DNA of 64,000 nucleotides from the NCBI GenBank assembly GCA_020635455.1, contig JACJZT010000004.1:124001-188000 (forward strand), given 5' to 3'. This DNA comes from Flavobacteriales bacterium (lineage in GTDB: Bacteria > Bacteroidota > Bacteroidia > NS11-12g > UBA9320). Positions 1 to 8,196 of the stretch are shown here, piece by piece (position 1 is the first letter of the stretch; each line of letters opens with the position of its first letter). The notes beneath the pieces are model-generated. The model ran no database searches and was not told the DNA's origin. It was given only the letters and a program-made list of their open reading frames with translations. A program made the translations under genes and the position numbers.

Positions 1-60
1 AATATTGGTAAGTTTTTGACCGAGCAGGCCATTGCTTCCGGTAATCAACACTTTCTTCAT
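1..60 (-). CDS. Sugar-nucleotide reductase/epimerase, N-terminal fragment
   Basis: Only the first 20 codons lie in the window, read from an ATG at 60 toward base 1. They give MKKVLITGSNGLLGQKLTNI, the first beta strand and glycine-rich NAD(P)-binding loop (TGSNGLLGQ, type GxxGxxG) of an extended short-chain dehydrogenase. The TGSxGxLG form is typical of dTDP-4-dehydrorhamnose reductase (RmlD) and related sugar-nucleotide enzymes, but a general NAD-dependent epimerase fits as well. The start is 4 nt after the stop of the GSCFA gene, so the two are probably co-transcribed. Family assignment is good; the exact substrate cannot be inferred. Confidence 0.6.
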   Translation of the reverse strand, partial: MKKVLITGSNGLLGQKLTNI

Positions 61-64
61 GGTT

Positions 65-997
65 TTATTTATATCTTTCTAAATATTCTTCAATTCTCTT
101 TTTTAAACCCGGGTTATTCACTTCAATTTCCGATTTGTTTCTGTGATTAAGGTCGCGGCTAATTTTAAAAGCAGCTTTTACCTTTTCGATCGAACTTTCC
201 GTAAAATAGATTTCCTGGAATCTTTCCCAGATATAGTCGGTCGCCATGGCATTGGGATGCATAAAGTCTCTTTCATAAAACCGATAATCGCGCAATTCTT
301 CCGTAACAATTTCGTAAGAAGGAAAATAAAATACACCCTCACCTGCGTTCTGAAGTTTTTGCATAAGTGAAACGATCAGGATCGATTTACTTCTTAGATT
401 TTCAAGTACTCCATCTCTTAAATGTTTCACAGGACTAATGGTAAAAATGATCTTCAGGTCCGGATTGAATTTTTGAAGAGCCTTAATTATTTCATCGAGT
501 TCAATGCTCACTTCATCAACGGTCATCAATTCTTTCTTAAAATTGGAGTTGGGGATCTTATGGCAGTTGGCGACAACTTTTCCGGTTTCAAGATAACGGT
601 ATATCCAGGCAGTGCTGAGTGTTACAATTACGACTCCTTGTTTCTTTAAAAAAACATTTGCTTCTTTTAGAGATCCATTTATTCTGTTATGAAGTTCCAT
701 GACTTCTAAACCAGAGAATTTTCCGTGATGGTCTGGCGATACAAAACGTTTTTCGTGAGTAAAAATAAATTCATTTGCATCGTATAATTCCAGATCCAGG
801 ATTCTTTTAATTGCCAAACCAATTGAAACCGGATTGTAAAGTATGCCAAAAGGATTTAGACAAACCTCATATCCCGACGAGCTTATTTTTTGACCAATGT
901 TTTCTGAAAAACAGGAACCGATCATGAAAAAATGTTCATCAGGTTTGATGAATTTATCAGGAAGCAATGGAAATTTTATTGAAAGTTCCGGAGCCAT
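65..997 (-). CDS. GSCFA domain protein (SGNH-hydrolase-like)
   Basis: A 310-residue protein of the GSCFA family, named for its conserved G-S-C-F-A/S motif, here GSCFS at residues 27-31. The layout resembles SGNH esterases: the motif serine near the N-terminus, an SPVKH block in the middle and a DFMHPN block near the C-terminus that could supply the rest of a catalytic triad. Members are common in Bacteroidota and their substrate is not established. No signal peptide or membrane segment is seen, so it is likely cytoplasmic. The length is normal for the family. It lies 4 nt upstream of the sugar-nucleotide reductase gene, which hints at surface polysaccharide metabolism, but that is inference. 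Confidence 0.8.
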   Translation of the reverse strand: MAPELSIKFPLLPDKFIKPDEHFFMIGSCFSENIGQKISSSGYEVCLNPFGILYNPVSIGLAIKRILDLELYDANEFIFTHEKRFVSPDHHGKFSGLEVMELHNRINGSLKEANVFLKKQGVVIVTLSTAWIYRYLETGKVVANCHKIPNSNFKKELMTVDEVSIELDEIIKALQKFNPDLKIIFTISPVKHLRDGVLENLRSKSILIVSLMQKLQNAGEGVFYFPSYEIVTEELRDYRFYERDFMHPNAMATDYIWERFQEIYFTESSIEKVKAAFKISRDLNHRNKSEIEVNNPGLKKRIEEYLERYK

Positions 998-1052
998 AGA
1001 AGTTTCAAATATCCGATAAAAGAAAGGATAATGGGTAAGCTACAGGAAAATA

Positions 1053-2132
1053 CTATTGAAAGGGATCCGAAAATTTCGGGTTGCTGATCAAATCATAATC
1101 CGTCAATGAATTTAAAAATGCCAGCAGAGCTTTGGTGTCTTGTGGAGTTAATTTGTTCAGTGTACCCTGTTGCATAAATTCGAAGGAAATATTCCTGGAA
1201 TTTAAATTTGATTTAACACCTTCATCGTAAAATTCAAGGACCTCCTCAAGCGTTTTAAACCTTCCGTCATGCATATAAGGAGATGAGAGGGCAACATTTC
1301 TCAGGCTGGGAGTTTTGAATTTACCTTCATGATTCTTGATTTTTGTAAAACCACCCAATCCATTATCCTTAAACTGACCGCCCTGATTTGAAACAAAATC
1401 CAATCCTGTGTTGTGTGAGAGATTATCTGTAAATAAAGAGGTTGAATGGCAATTGAAGCAACCTTTCTGCCCCGCCAGTTCAAATCCTCTTTTCTCTAGA
1501 TCGGTAAGGGCAAGTTCACCTCGCTTGGCTTTATCAAATCGTGAATTATCTGAAACAATGGTCTTAAGGAATTGTTCAAGTGCCATTGCCATTTTTTCAA
1601 CGGTAATTTCTTCGGTGCCGAAAGCATTCCTGAACTTGTCTTTATAATCCTGAAGCTTTTTTAATTTTTCAACTACCTGCTCTGGTGTGGTGTTCATTTC
1701 CAAAGGGTTCTCGATCGGCATCAAAACCAATTGTTTTAACCTCTGGGCTCTGCTGTCCCAAAAAAGGCTGTCAAACCACATCAGGTTAAAGGTCGGCATT
1801 GAATTTCGTGTCCCGAGCTGCTTTACGGTACCTTCACTAAAAACCTTATTATTGTCGGTAAAAGCCATGGCCTGATTGTGGCAAGAACCGCAACTTATGC
1901 TATTGTTTTCCGAGAGCAATTTATCGTAGAATAAAAATCTGCCGAGCTCTACGCCTGCCCTGCTTAAAGGGTTGTCGGCATGTTCAACGATCGGTGGCAT
2001 TTCCGTAGATACACTAATGATCGAAGTGTCTTCCTTTTTTACAACCGGCACATCATCCGGGTCTGCCGGCCCGCATGACACCATTGCCAATGAAAGCAGC
2101 ATTGAGGCAAGAACTATCAGTTTAAGTTTCAT
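1053..2132 (-). CDS. Di-heme cytochrome c peroxidase (MauG/CcpA type) lipoprotein
   Basis: A 359-residue periplasmic peroxidase-like protein that would reduce H2O2 with electrons from cytochrome c. Two heme c sites are visible, CGSCH at about residues 81-85 and CFNCH at about 225-229, in the spacing usual for bacterial di-heme peroxidases. A lipoprotein signal with lipobox AMVSC puts Cys20 as the lipidated residue, so it should be membrane-anchored. I chose the ATG at 2132: the open frame extends to a TTG at 2150, but the signal peptide begins properly at MKLKLIV. MauG-like oxidases share this fold, so peroxidase activity is the likely but not the only reading. The gene stands alone on the minus strand. 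Confidence 0.85.
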   Translation of the reverse strand: MKLKLIVLASMLLSLAMVSCGPADPDDVPVVKKEDTSIISVSTEMPPIVEHADNPLSRAGVELGRFLFYDKLLSENNSISCGSCHNQAMAFTDNNKVFSEGTVKQLGTRNSMPTFNLMWFDSLFWDSRAQRLKQLVLMPIENPLEMNTTPEQVVEKLKKLQDYKDKFRNAFGTEEITVEKMAMALEQFLKTIVSDNSRFDKAKRGELALTDLEKRGFELAGQKGCFNCHSTSLFTDNLSHNTGLDFVSNQGGQFKDNGLGGFTKIKNHEGKFKTPSLRNVALSSPYMHDGRFKTLEEVLEFYDEGVKSNLNSRNISFEFMQQGTLNKLTPQDTKALLAFLNSLTDYDLISNPKFSDPFQ

Positions 2133-2148
2133 TGTGATCAAAAGATAC

Positions 2149-2182
2149 AAAAAACGGGTTTAATGAATGACATCAAACCCGT
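2149..2182 (-). terminator. Rho-independent terminator after the T9SS cargo gene
   Basis: Read on the minus strand, the 8-bp stem ACGGGTTT/AAACCCGT with a 13-nt loop is followed by a run of T. It lies just beyond the stop of the T9SS cargo gene and just upstream of the peroxidase start, so it would separate the two genes. Confidence 0.6.
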
Positions 2183-2203
2183 CTTAGTATGGATGGTTTG
2201 GTA

Positions 2204-3523
2204 TTAGTCTGTAATAATGATCTTACCATTAAAATCTTCTCCGGGCATATCTGCTTTTAGATGATAGATCCCGGGGGTCATATCTGAAAGATCAATTTCA
2301 GTCATTGACCCAACTTCCTGTACCCTTAAATTCCTGACTTCCTGACCCAAGGTGTTGTATACGATCAGACTATTGGGAATAATTCCGGTTTCGTTCTTGA
2401 AATACACTTTACCTTTGGAAGGGTTAGGAAACAAAGTATAAACATTATTGTAAGTGTAGGGCTTATAATCGGTTTCAGAATATCCAAAATCAAATTGCAT
2501 GTTGGAGCCTGAGAAATTTATCATTTCAGTAGCGGTGTTTGAATTAACATCGATGCTAAAAATATTGGTGTTTATGCTTTTTGAGTTGTAATAAGTGACA
2601 TAAAGGGCTGATTGATCTTTATTAAATTTAATCGAACCATTATTCAGTACCGGCGTTACCATACCATTTACATCCCCTACAGGTCGATCAAAAATTCCAA
2701 CAACTTTTGAGTTGCTCATGCTATTGGTTTCAAGATCAAAATCGCCTACATGAAGAGTGTTGTTTAATCCATCCGTTGTGAAATACAGGGTTTTCATGGT
2801 CTCCGTTCCTCTAACATGAGCCATGTCGATGATGTTATAATTACAACGATTACTTGCAACGGCTGCCTTTGGTGAATGTACCCTTATTTTATACATTCGG
2901 TTTGTGCCGGTTACATCCTTGATAAGTACCAGGTACAAACCCTTTTCGGGAATGTAAACCGGATTGCTGAGAACAACTTCCTTCTTTACTGTTTTTTTCA
3001 AACCACCGGTAAAGGTTTCAACGGTTCCATAGAAAGGAGCGTTCACAGAATTAAAGGACAACTCACTCAATTGTATCTTTTGCTTGATAATTCCTGTATT
3101 GATATCGATGGTAGAGAAAAACAATATATCTTCATTGTTTCTGTAACCGTTAAATTGCTTTTCAATACTAAAGCACGCAACTTTTTCTTCGGAAGGAATA
3201 TAAGCCGGAGCCATAATATTACTGTTGAAAAACAATTTTCGTGAAGTCACCTGGTCATTCTCCAATCTGCATATGACAAGGTTGTTCCCTGCATCCTGAT
3301 AAACGGCATTGCCATTTTTCTGATCGATCATAAAATCACCGGGAATAAATCCAGGATTTGAGATAGACACCATTGACTGGGTTTCTTTGAACTGCAGGTT
3401 TTTGAAATCAAATTCACCGATCGAAACCGAATTGATGTTGTCAACATTTAAAGCGTTAATTCCCTGTGAGAAAGAAATAAAGCCCATAGACAGTAGCAAG
3501 AATGTTATAATGGATTTTTTCAT
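2204..3523 (-). CDS. Secreted protein with T9SS type A C-terminal sorting domain
   Basis: A 439-residue protein with a Sec signal peptide (MKKSIITFLLLSMGFISFSQ) and a C-terminal domain of about 75 residues typical of type IX secretion cargo: it opens with LFPNPSKGKVYF, continues through a YNTLGQEV strand and ends in a PGIYHLKA...GKIIITD segment. The middle part has no domain I recognise; its repeated strand pattern suggests a beta-propeller-like fold. It would cross the outer membrane through T9SS, with the tail removed by PorU, which is encoded in this window. The open frame extends to 3586, but the signal peptide fixes the start at the ATG at 3523. Confidence 0.75.
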   Translation of the reverse strand: MKKSIITFLLLSMGFISFSQGINALNVDNINSVSIGEFDFKNLQFKETQSMVSISNPGFIPGDFMIDQKNGNAVYQDAGNNLVICRLENDQVTSRKLFFNSNIMAPAYIPSEEKVACFSIEKQFNGYRNNEDILFFSTIDINTGIIKQKIQLSELSFNSVNAPFYGTVETFTGGLKKTVKKEVVLSNPVYIPEKGLYLVLIKDVTGTNRMYKIRVHSPKAAVASNRCNYNIIDMAHVRGTETMKTLYFTTDGLNNTLHVGDFDLETNSMSNSKVVGIFDRPVGDVNGMVTPVLNNGSIKFNKDQSALYVTYYNSKSINTNIFSIDVNSNTATEMINFSGSNMQFDFGYSETDYKPYTYNNVYTLFPNPSKGKVYFKNETGIIPNSLIVYNTLGQEVRNLRVQEVGSMTEIDLSDMTPGIYHLKADMPGEDFNGKIIITD

Positions 3524-3740
3524 AATATACCTTTTGAAATGATATTCAAATTTATTAAAAAATGATAACAAATAGGGCATTGGCATAATTATGATGGTAA
3601 TATAAATTTATTATGACAGAATGCAACTTGCAAAAAAATCATAACTATCTGATAATATATCATTTATACTATTTTTTATTCCTTTACCAATTTACGAACG
3701 GCATTCCTCTCAGGGCCTCTAAAAAACACTCAAATAAATA

Positions 3741-3771
3741 TTGCTTATTATATATATAAAAAGTAAATTTG
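3741..3771 (+). promoter_or_regulatory. Promoter of rpsA, Bacteroidota type
   Basis: A TTG at 3741-3743 and TAAATTTG at 3764-3771 are separated by 20 bases, matching the Bacteroidota primary-sigma consensus TTG-N19..21-TAnnTTTG. Transcription would begin around 3777, leaving a leader of about 20 nt before the TTG start codon. Confidence 0.7.
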
Positions 3772-3781
3772 CCGCCCATTC

Positions 3782-3790
3782 AAAGGAGGA
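3782..3790 (+). promoter_or_regulatory. Strong Shine-Dalgarno sequence of rpsA
   Basis: AAAGGAGGA lies 9 nt before the TTG start at 3800 and is a near-perfect complement of the 16S rRNA tail. It decides the start: the next candidate, the ATG at 3836, has no such site. Strong Shine-Dalgarno sites are otherwise almost absent from this window. Confidence 0.75.
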
Positions 3791-3799
3791 ACAAAAAAT

Positions 3800-6226
3800 T
3801 TGACAAAAAACACTCAAGAAATCGAACAGGAGAACATGGCTCCGGAAACTACAGAACCTGTTGAAGTAAAAAACATGGAAAACGAATCCCAGGAAGTAAC
3901 TGAAAATGCAGAGATCACAGTAGAATCTCCTGAAGATCAAGCCTTAACGGCTGAATCAAAAGAAGCAGAAGTTTCTGCTGTTGAGGAAGAAAAATTACCT
4001 GAAGTTAAAAAGACCAAAGAAAAGTCCAGTTTACCTTCAGACGATTTTGACTGGAGTATGGACAAGGAAGGCTTTGCCAAATACGACGACGGATCGAGAA
4101 ATTCCATGATGGAACTGTACAAAGGCACTTTCAATCAACTTACTGAAAATCAGGTTGTGACCGGTACCGTTGTCGCCATGAACAACAAAGATGTGGTTAT
4201 TAATGTCGGTTATAAATCGGACGGTATCATTAACAGAACCGAATTCCGCGAATTACCCGATCTGAAAGTTGGAGATAAAGTTGAGGTATTTGTTGAAAAA
4301 ACAGAAGATTCATTAGGTCAGCTTATCCTATCAAGAAGAAAAGCAATTGCTGAAAGTGCATGGGATAAGATCGTGGCTGCCAAGGATGAAAATCAGATAC
4401 TTACCGGTTACATCAAATCCAGGACCAAGGGTGGTCTTGTGGTGGACATTATGGGAATGGATACTTTCCTTCCGGGTTCACAAATTGATGTTAAGCCAAT
4501 AAAAGATTATGATGTTTACGTTGGACAAACCATGGAATTTAAAGTGGTGAAGGTCAACGAAGCCTTTAAAAATATTGTTATTTCTCACAAAGCCCTGATC
4601 GAAGATGATATAGAGGCTCAAAAAGGAGAAATATTGTCGAGAATGGAAAAAGGCCAGGTACTCGAAGGCGTGGTTAAAAACATGACGAACTTTGGGGTGT
4701 TCATTGACCTCGGAGGACTTGACGGCTTGTTACACATTACCGACATTTCATGGGGACGTGTCAATCACCCTGAAGAAGTGCTTCAGCTTGAACAGAAGAT
4801 AAATGTTGTGGTGCTTGACTTCGACGATGAAAAGAAGCGAATTTCCCTTGGACTTAAACAACTTACTGAAAATCCATGGAATGAACTTACTGCAAATCTT
4901 GAAGTTGGTTCAACCATTAAAGGTAAAGTGGTAACTGTGGCAGATTATGGAGCATTTGTTGAGATCTCACCCGGAATTGAAGGTTTGATACACGTTTCAG
5001 AAATGAGTTGGAGCCAGCACTTGAAAAATCCACAGGATTTCATGAAAGTTGGAGACGAAATCGAGGCTGTTATTCTTTCCCTTGACAAAGATGAGCAGAA
5101 GATGTCATTAGGCGTAAAACAACTCATTCCGGATCCATGGGAAAAAATTGAAGAAAAATACCCTGTAGGGTCCAAGCATCAGGGGATCGTTCGCAATTTA
5201 ACCAATTACGGTTTGTTCATAGAACTGGAAGAAGGTGTTGACGGACTGGTTCACGTATCCGACCTTTCCTGGAGTAAGAAGATAAAGCACCCTGCTGAAT
5301 TTATAAAGAAAGGTGAAGACATGGAAGTTGTTGTTCTTGAAATTGACAGAGAGAACAGAAGATTAAGTCTTGGTCACAAGCAGCTTGATGAAAACCCATG
5401 GGAAACCTTTGAATCAATTTTCCATCAGGGTTCAGAACACGTTGGAACCATTACCGAAGTAAACGACAAAGGTGCTACTGTTTCCTTGCCTTATGGAGTG
5501 GAAGGTTTTGCTCCTACCAAGCATATTAAAAAGGAAGGTAACAAAGCCGGTAACGGTAAAGTTGATGACGAGTTAAATTTCAGGGTCATTGAATTCAACA
5601 AAGACCAGAAGCGAATCATTCTTTCGCATACCGATATTTGGAAAGATGCCGAAAGAGCTAAGAAGGAATCTGAGAAAACTGACGACGAAAAGAATGAAAA
5701 GCAGGTAGCTAAAACTGTAGCCAGGTTTAATCAGCAAACCGAGCGTTCAACTCTGGGTGAAATTGAAGCTCTGTCTGATCTTAAAGCTTTGATGGATTCA
5801 AATGCCAAAAAAGCAAAACAAAAAGCAGAGTCTGAAAAGGAGAATGTTAAAGAAACTCCCAAAAAAGAAGAAAAAGCTCCAAAAGCAGAAAAAAGTGAAT
5901 CAGGAGATAAAAAAACCAAGTCTGCAAAAACTGCCAAACCGGTAAGTAAAGAATCTGAAGCGCCTTCTGAAAACGATGATAAAGTAGCTCAGCTAATCGA
6001 TATCGTTGGAAAGGTAAAGGCATCAGACAAGAACGACCTGAAGAAGATCGTTGGAATCGGTCCAAAGTTTGAGGAAAATTTAAACAACCTCGGAATTTAC
6101 AGTTTTGAACAGATCAGCAAACTTGATAAAGATGGAGTGGCGTTGGTTGAGGAACTTATCAAGTCACCCGGACGAGTAGAAAGGGAAAACTGGATTGGTC
6201 AGGTTCAGGAATTAATGAAAGGATAA
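3800..6226 (+). CDS. rpsA: 30S ribosomal protein S1 with acidic N-tail and HhH C-terminal domain
   Basis: An 808-residue S1 protein that binds mRNA on the 30S subunit. Six S1 (OB-fold) repeats run from about residue 110 to 610; the third to fifth have the classic pattern GxVxxxxxFGxFV/IxL...GL(L/I/V)H(I/V)S. Before them is an acidic, Glu-rich tail of about 85 residues. After them come a Lys/Glu/Ala-rich linker of about 100 residues and a final domain of about 65 residues containing LKKIVGIGPKFEENLNNLGI, a helix-hairpin-helix module like that found at the end of many Bacteroidota L21 proteins. The protein is longer than usual for S1 in this phylum (around 600 residues). The start is TTG, chosen because of the strong Shine-Dalgarno site. 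Confidence 0.9.
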   Translation: MTKNTQEIEQENMAPETTEPVEVKNMENESQEVTENAEITVESPEDQALTAESKEAEVSAVEEEKLPEVKKTKEKSSLPSDDFDWSMDKEGFAKYDDGSRNSMMELYKGTFNQLTENQVVTGTVVAMNNKDVVINVGYKSDGIINRTEFRELPDLKVGDKVEVFVEKTEDSLGQLILSRRKAIAESAWDKIVAAKDENQILTGYIKSRTKGGLVVDIMGMDTFLPGSQIDVKPIKDYDVYVGQTMEFKVVKVNEAFKNIVISHKALIEDDIEAQKGEILSRMEKGQVLEGVVKNMTNFGVFIDLGGLDGLLHITDISWGRVNHPEEVLQLEQKINVVVLDFDDEKKRISLGLKQLTENPWNELTANLEVGSTIKGKVVTVADYGAFVEISPGIEGLIHVSEMSWSQHLKNPQDFMKVGDEIEAVILSLDKDEQKMSLGVKQLIPDPWEKIEEKYPVGSKHQGIVRNLTNYGLFIELEEGVDGLVHVSDLSWSKKIKHPAEFIKKGEDMEVVVLEIDRENRRLSLGHKQLDENPWETFESIFHQGSEHVGTITEVNDKGATVSLPYGVEGFAPTKHIKKEGNKAGNGKVDDELNFRVIEFNKDQKRIILSHTDIWKDAERAKKESEKTDDEKNEKQVAKTVARFNQQTERSTLGEIEALSDLKALMDSNAKKAKQKAESEKENVKETPKKEEKAPKAEKSESGDKKTKSAKTAKPVSKESEAPSENDDKVAQLIDIVGKVKASDKNDLKKIVGIGPKFEENLNNLGIYSFEQISKLDKDGVALVEELIKSPGRVERENWIGQVQELMKG

Positions 6227-6255
6227 AAGTTGAAAAACCAATTTAAATAACTAAT

Positions 6256-6289
6256 AAAAAAATCCCATTTTTGAATGGGATTTTTTTTT
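6256..6289 (+). terminator. Rho-independent terminator after rpsA
   Basis: A perfect stem AATCCCATT/AATGGGATT with a 4-nt loop, extended by A/T pairs and ending in a run of T, lies 30 nt after the rpsA stop. Its T-run extends to within 13 bases of the next gene's start. Confidence 0.85.
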
Positions 6290-6301
6290 GAAATAAACAG
6301 T

Positions 6302-6712
6302 ATGAATTATTGGATAATAAAATCGGAGCCGAACAAATATTCATATACTCAATTAGAAAAAGATGGACGTACATTTTGGGATGGGGTTAGAAATTATCAG
6401 GCCAGGAATAATTTAAGGGAAATGAAAAAGGGAGACCTTTGTTGCTATTATCACAGTAACGAAGGCAAAGAAATTGTTGGGTTGGCGAAAGTGGTAAAAG
6501 AATCGTACCAGGATCCAACAACCGAAGATAAGAATTGGGTTGTGGTTGATGTAGAACCTTATGAGAAATTTAAAAGCCCGGTATCCTTGTCTAAAATGAA
6601 AGAGGTAAAATCACTTGAAAACCTTGGATTGATACGAAACGGTCGTTTATCGGTGATCAAAATTACCAAAAAAGAATTCGACGTCATTTTAAAACTTTCT
6701 GCACAGGAATGA
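6302..6712 (+). CDS. EVE domain protein
   Basis: A 136-residue EVE-domain protein (PUA-like fold, THYN1/YtfI-type family) that probably reads modified bases in nucleic acid. It starts MNYWIIKSEPNKYSY, the typical beginning of the family, followed by FWDGVRNYQARNNLREMKKGD and a later VDVEPYEKF block. The open frame runs back to 6275, but that stretch lies in the rpsA terminator, so the ATG at 6302 is the start. The stop overlaps the pyrR start by 4 nt (ATGA), suggesting translational coupling. The cellular role is not established. Confidence 0.85.
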   Translation: MNYWIIKSEPNKYSYTQLEKDGRTFWDGVRNYQARNNLREMKKGDLCCYYHSNEGKEIVGLAKVVKESYQDPTTEDKNWVVVDVEPYEKFKSPVSLSKMKEVKSLENLGLIRNGRLSVIKITKKEFDVILKLSAQE

Positions 6713-7248
6713 GCAAAAGAAGAATACTTGATTCTCAGTTAACCGGCATAATACTTAAGCGTATTGCACTTGAAATTACTGAAAATCATGGAGATATGAC
6801 AAACAGCGCAATCATCGGATTGCAACCAAGAGGGATCAGGCTTGCAAGTCAGTTAAAAGAAGTTGTTTCTGAAATTACAGGCAATAAAAACATTTTATAT
6901 GGTGAGCTTGACAGCACCTTTTACAGGGATGATTTTAGAAAAGACAACAAAATACTCGTTCCCAACAGCATACAAATTGACTTTCTGATCGAAAACAAAA
7001 CCATTATCATTGTTGACGATGTATTGTATACCGGAAGGAGTGTTCGTTCGGCCCTCAACGCTTTAGGGGATTTTGGCAGACCGCGTAAAATTGAACTTAT
7101 GACCCTGGTAGACAGAACCTTTAACCGGGAATTGCCGATAAAACCTGATTATGTGGGAGAAGAAGTCGATACCAGGGCGAACGACAGAGTAGAGGTCTTA
7201 TGGAATGAAAATCAGACCACACCGGAAGTGTGGATAATAACCGAATAA
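6709..7248 (+). CDS. pyrR: PyrR-type uracil phosphoribosyltransferase/pyr regulator
   Basis: A 179-residue phosphoribosyltransferase of the PyrR family. The PRPP-binding loop IVDDVLYTGRS is at about residues 101-111, and IGLQPRGIRLA near residue 36 matches the family's early motif. PyrR binds pyr mRNA to control pyrimidine synthesis in Firmicutes and has uracil phosphoribosyltransferase activity; in Bacteroidota the RNA-binding role is less certain. It overlaps the EVE gene by 4 nt and is followed after 3 nt by pyrB, a classical pyrR-pyrB arrangement. I see no PyrR-type attenuator hairpin in front of pyrB, because there is no leader between the genes. Confidence 0.9.
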   Translation: MSKRRILDSQLTGIILKRIALEITENHGDMTNSAIIGLQPRGIRLASQLKEVVSEITGNKNILYGELDSTFYRDDFRKDNKILVPNSIQIDFLIENKTIIIVDDVLYTGRSVRSALNALGDFGRPRKIELMTLVDRTFNRELPIKPDYVGEEVDTRANDRVEVLWNENQTTPEVWIITE

Positions 7249-7251
7249 AGC

Positions 7252-8196
7252 ATGAACGAATCACTGAGTGTAAATCATTTATTAGGTATAAAGGACCTCA
7301 CCCCCACCGACATTGATCTGATCTTTAAAACCGCCGATAATTTTAAAACGGTAATTAACAGACCCATTAAACGGGTCCCTACTTTAAGAGACATTACCAT
7401 CGCCAATGTTTTTTTCGAAAATTCTACCCGTACCAGGGTTTCATTCGAAATTGCCGAAAAAAGACTAAGTGCTGATGTGATCAATTTTTCATCGGCAAGT
7501 TCTTCCGTAAGCAAAGGAGAATCTCTTATTGATACCGTAAACAATATCCTGGCCATGAAGGTAGATATGGTAGTTATGCGCCATCCGGCGCCAGGTGCCT
7601 GTATTTTTTTGGCAAAAAACACCAAAACTCAAGTAATAAATGCCGGAGACGGGACGCACGAACACCCCACTCAGGCACTTCTGGATGCTTATTCGATCAG
7701 GGAAAAAACCGGGAGTATTGCAGGAAAAAGGGTATTGATCGTTGGTGATATAATGCATTCAAGGGTTGCCATATCAAATATTTTCTGTCTTAATAAACTT
7801 GGGGCAGAGGTTATGGTTTGTGGACCTGCCACACTAATTCCAAAACACATCGAACATTTGGGTGTAAAAGTGGAATACGACCTGAAAAAAGCACTGCAAT
7901 GGTGCGATGTTGCAAACATGCTGCGTATTCAGTTGGAACGTCAGGACATTAAATATTTTCCAAGCATAAGGGAATATACCATGCAGTATGGTTTAAACAA
8001 AAGATTGCTGGAAAGCATTGGCAAGGAAATCGTTGTGATGCACCCCGGTCCCATCAACAGAGGTGTTGAAATCACAAGTGATGTTGCCGATCACGCTCAA
8101 TCCATAATTCTGGACCAGGTAGAGAATGGGGTTGCCATTCGAATGGCAATACTTTATTTGCTGGCCATGAAAACGAACGCAAATTCAATTGTCTAA
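7252..8196 (+). CDS. pyrB: Aspartate carbamoyltransferase catalytic subunit
   Basis: A 314-residue aspartate carbamoyltransferase, which makes N-carbamoyl-aspartate in the committed step of pyrimidine synthesis. The carbamoyl-phosphate site FFENSTRTRVSFE has STRTR at residues 58-62. HEHPTQALLDAYSI supplies the HPTQ motif, and HPGPINRGVEI near the C-terminus is the family's aspartate-side loop. The length is normal. There is no pyrI regulatory subunit gene beside it, so this is probably a simple trimeric or unregulated form. It follows pyrR by 3 nt and its 3' end overlaps the ansA start by 8 nt. Confidence 0.95.
   Translation: MNESLSVNHLLGIKDLTPTDIDLIFKTADNFKTVINRPIKRVPTLRDITIANVFFENSTRTRVSFEIAEKRLSADVINFSSASSSVSKGESLIDTVNNILAMKVDMVVMRHPAPGACIFLAKNTKTQVINAGDGTHEHPTQALLDAYSIREKTGSIAGKRVLIVGDIMHSRVAISNIFCLNKLGAEVMVCGPATLIPKHIEHLGVKVEYDLKKALQWCDVANMLRIQLERQDIKYFPSIREYTMQYGLNKRLLESIGKEIVVMHPGPINRGVEITSDVADHAQSIILDQVENGVAIRMAILYLLAMKTNANSIV

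Noticed and set aside
3719..3940. A 73-codon minus-strand open frame over the rpsA promoter and start
   Set aside because: It is the shadow of the rpsA leader and Glu-rich tail, has low-complexity Phe/Ser content and no family-like features.
7249..7251. A PyrR attenuator before pyrB
   Set aside because: Only 3 nt separate pyrR and pyrB, leaving no space for an antiterminator or binding-loop structure.
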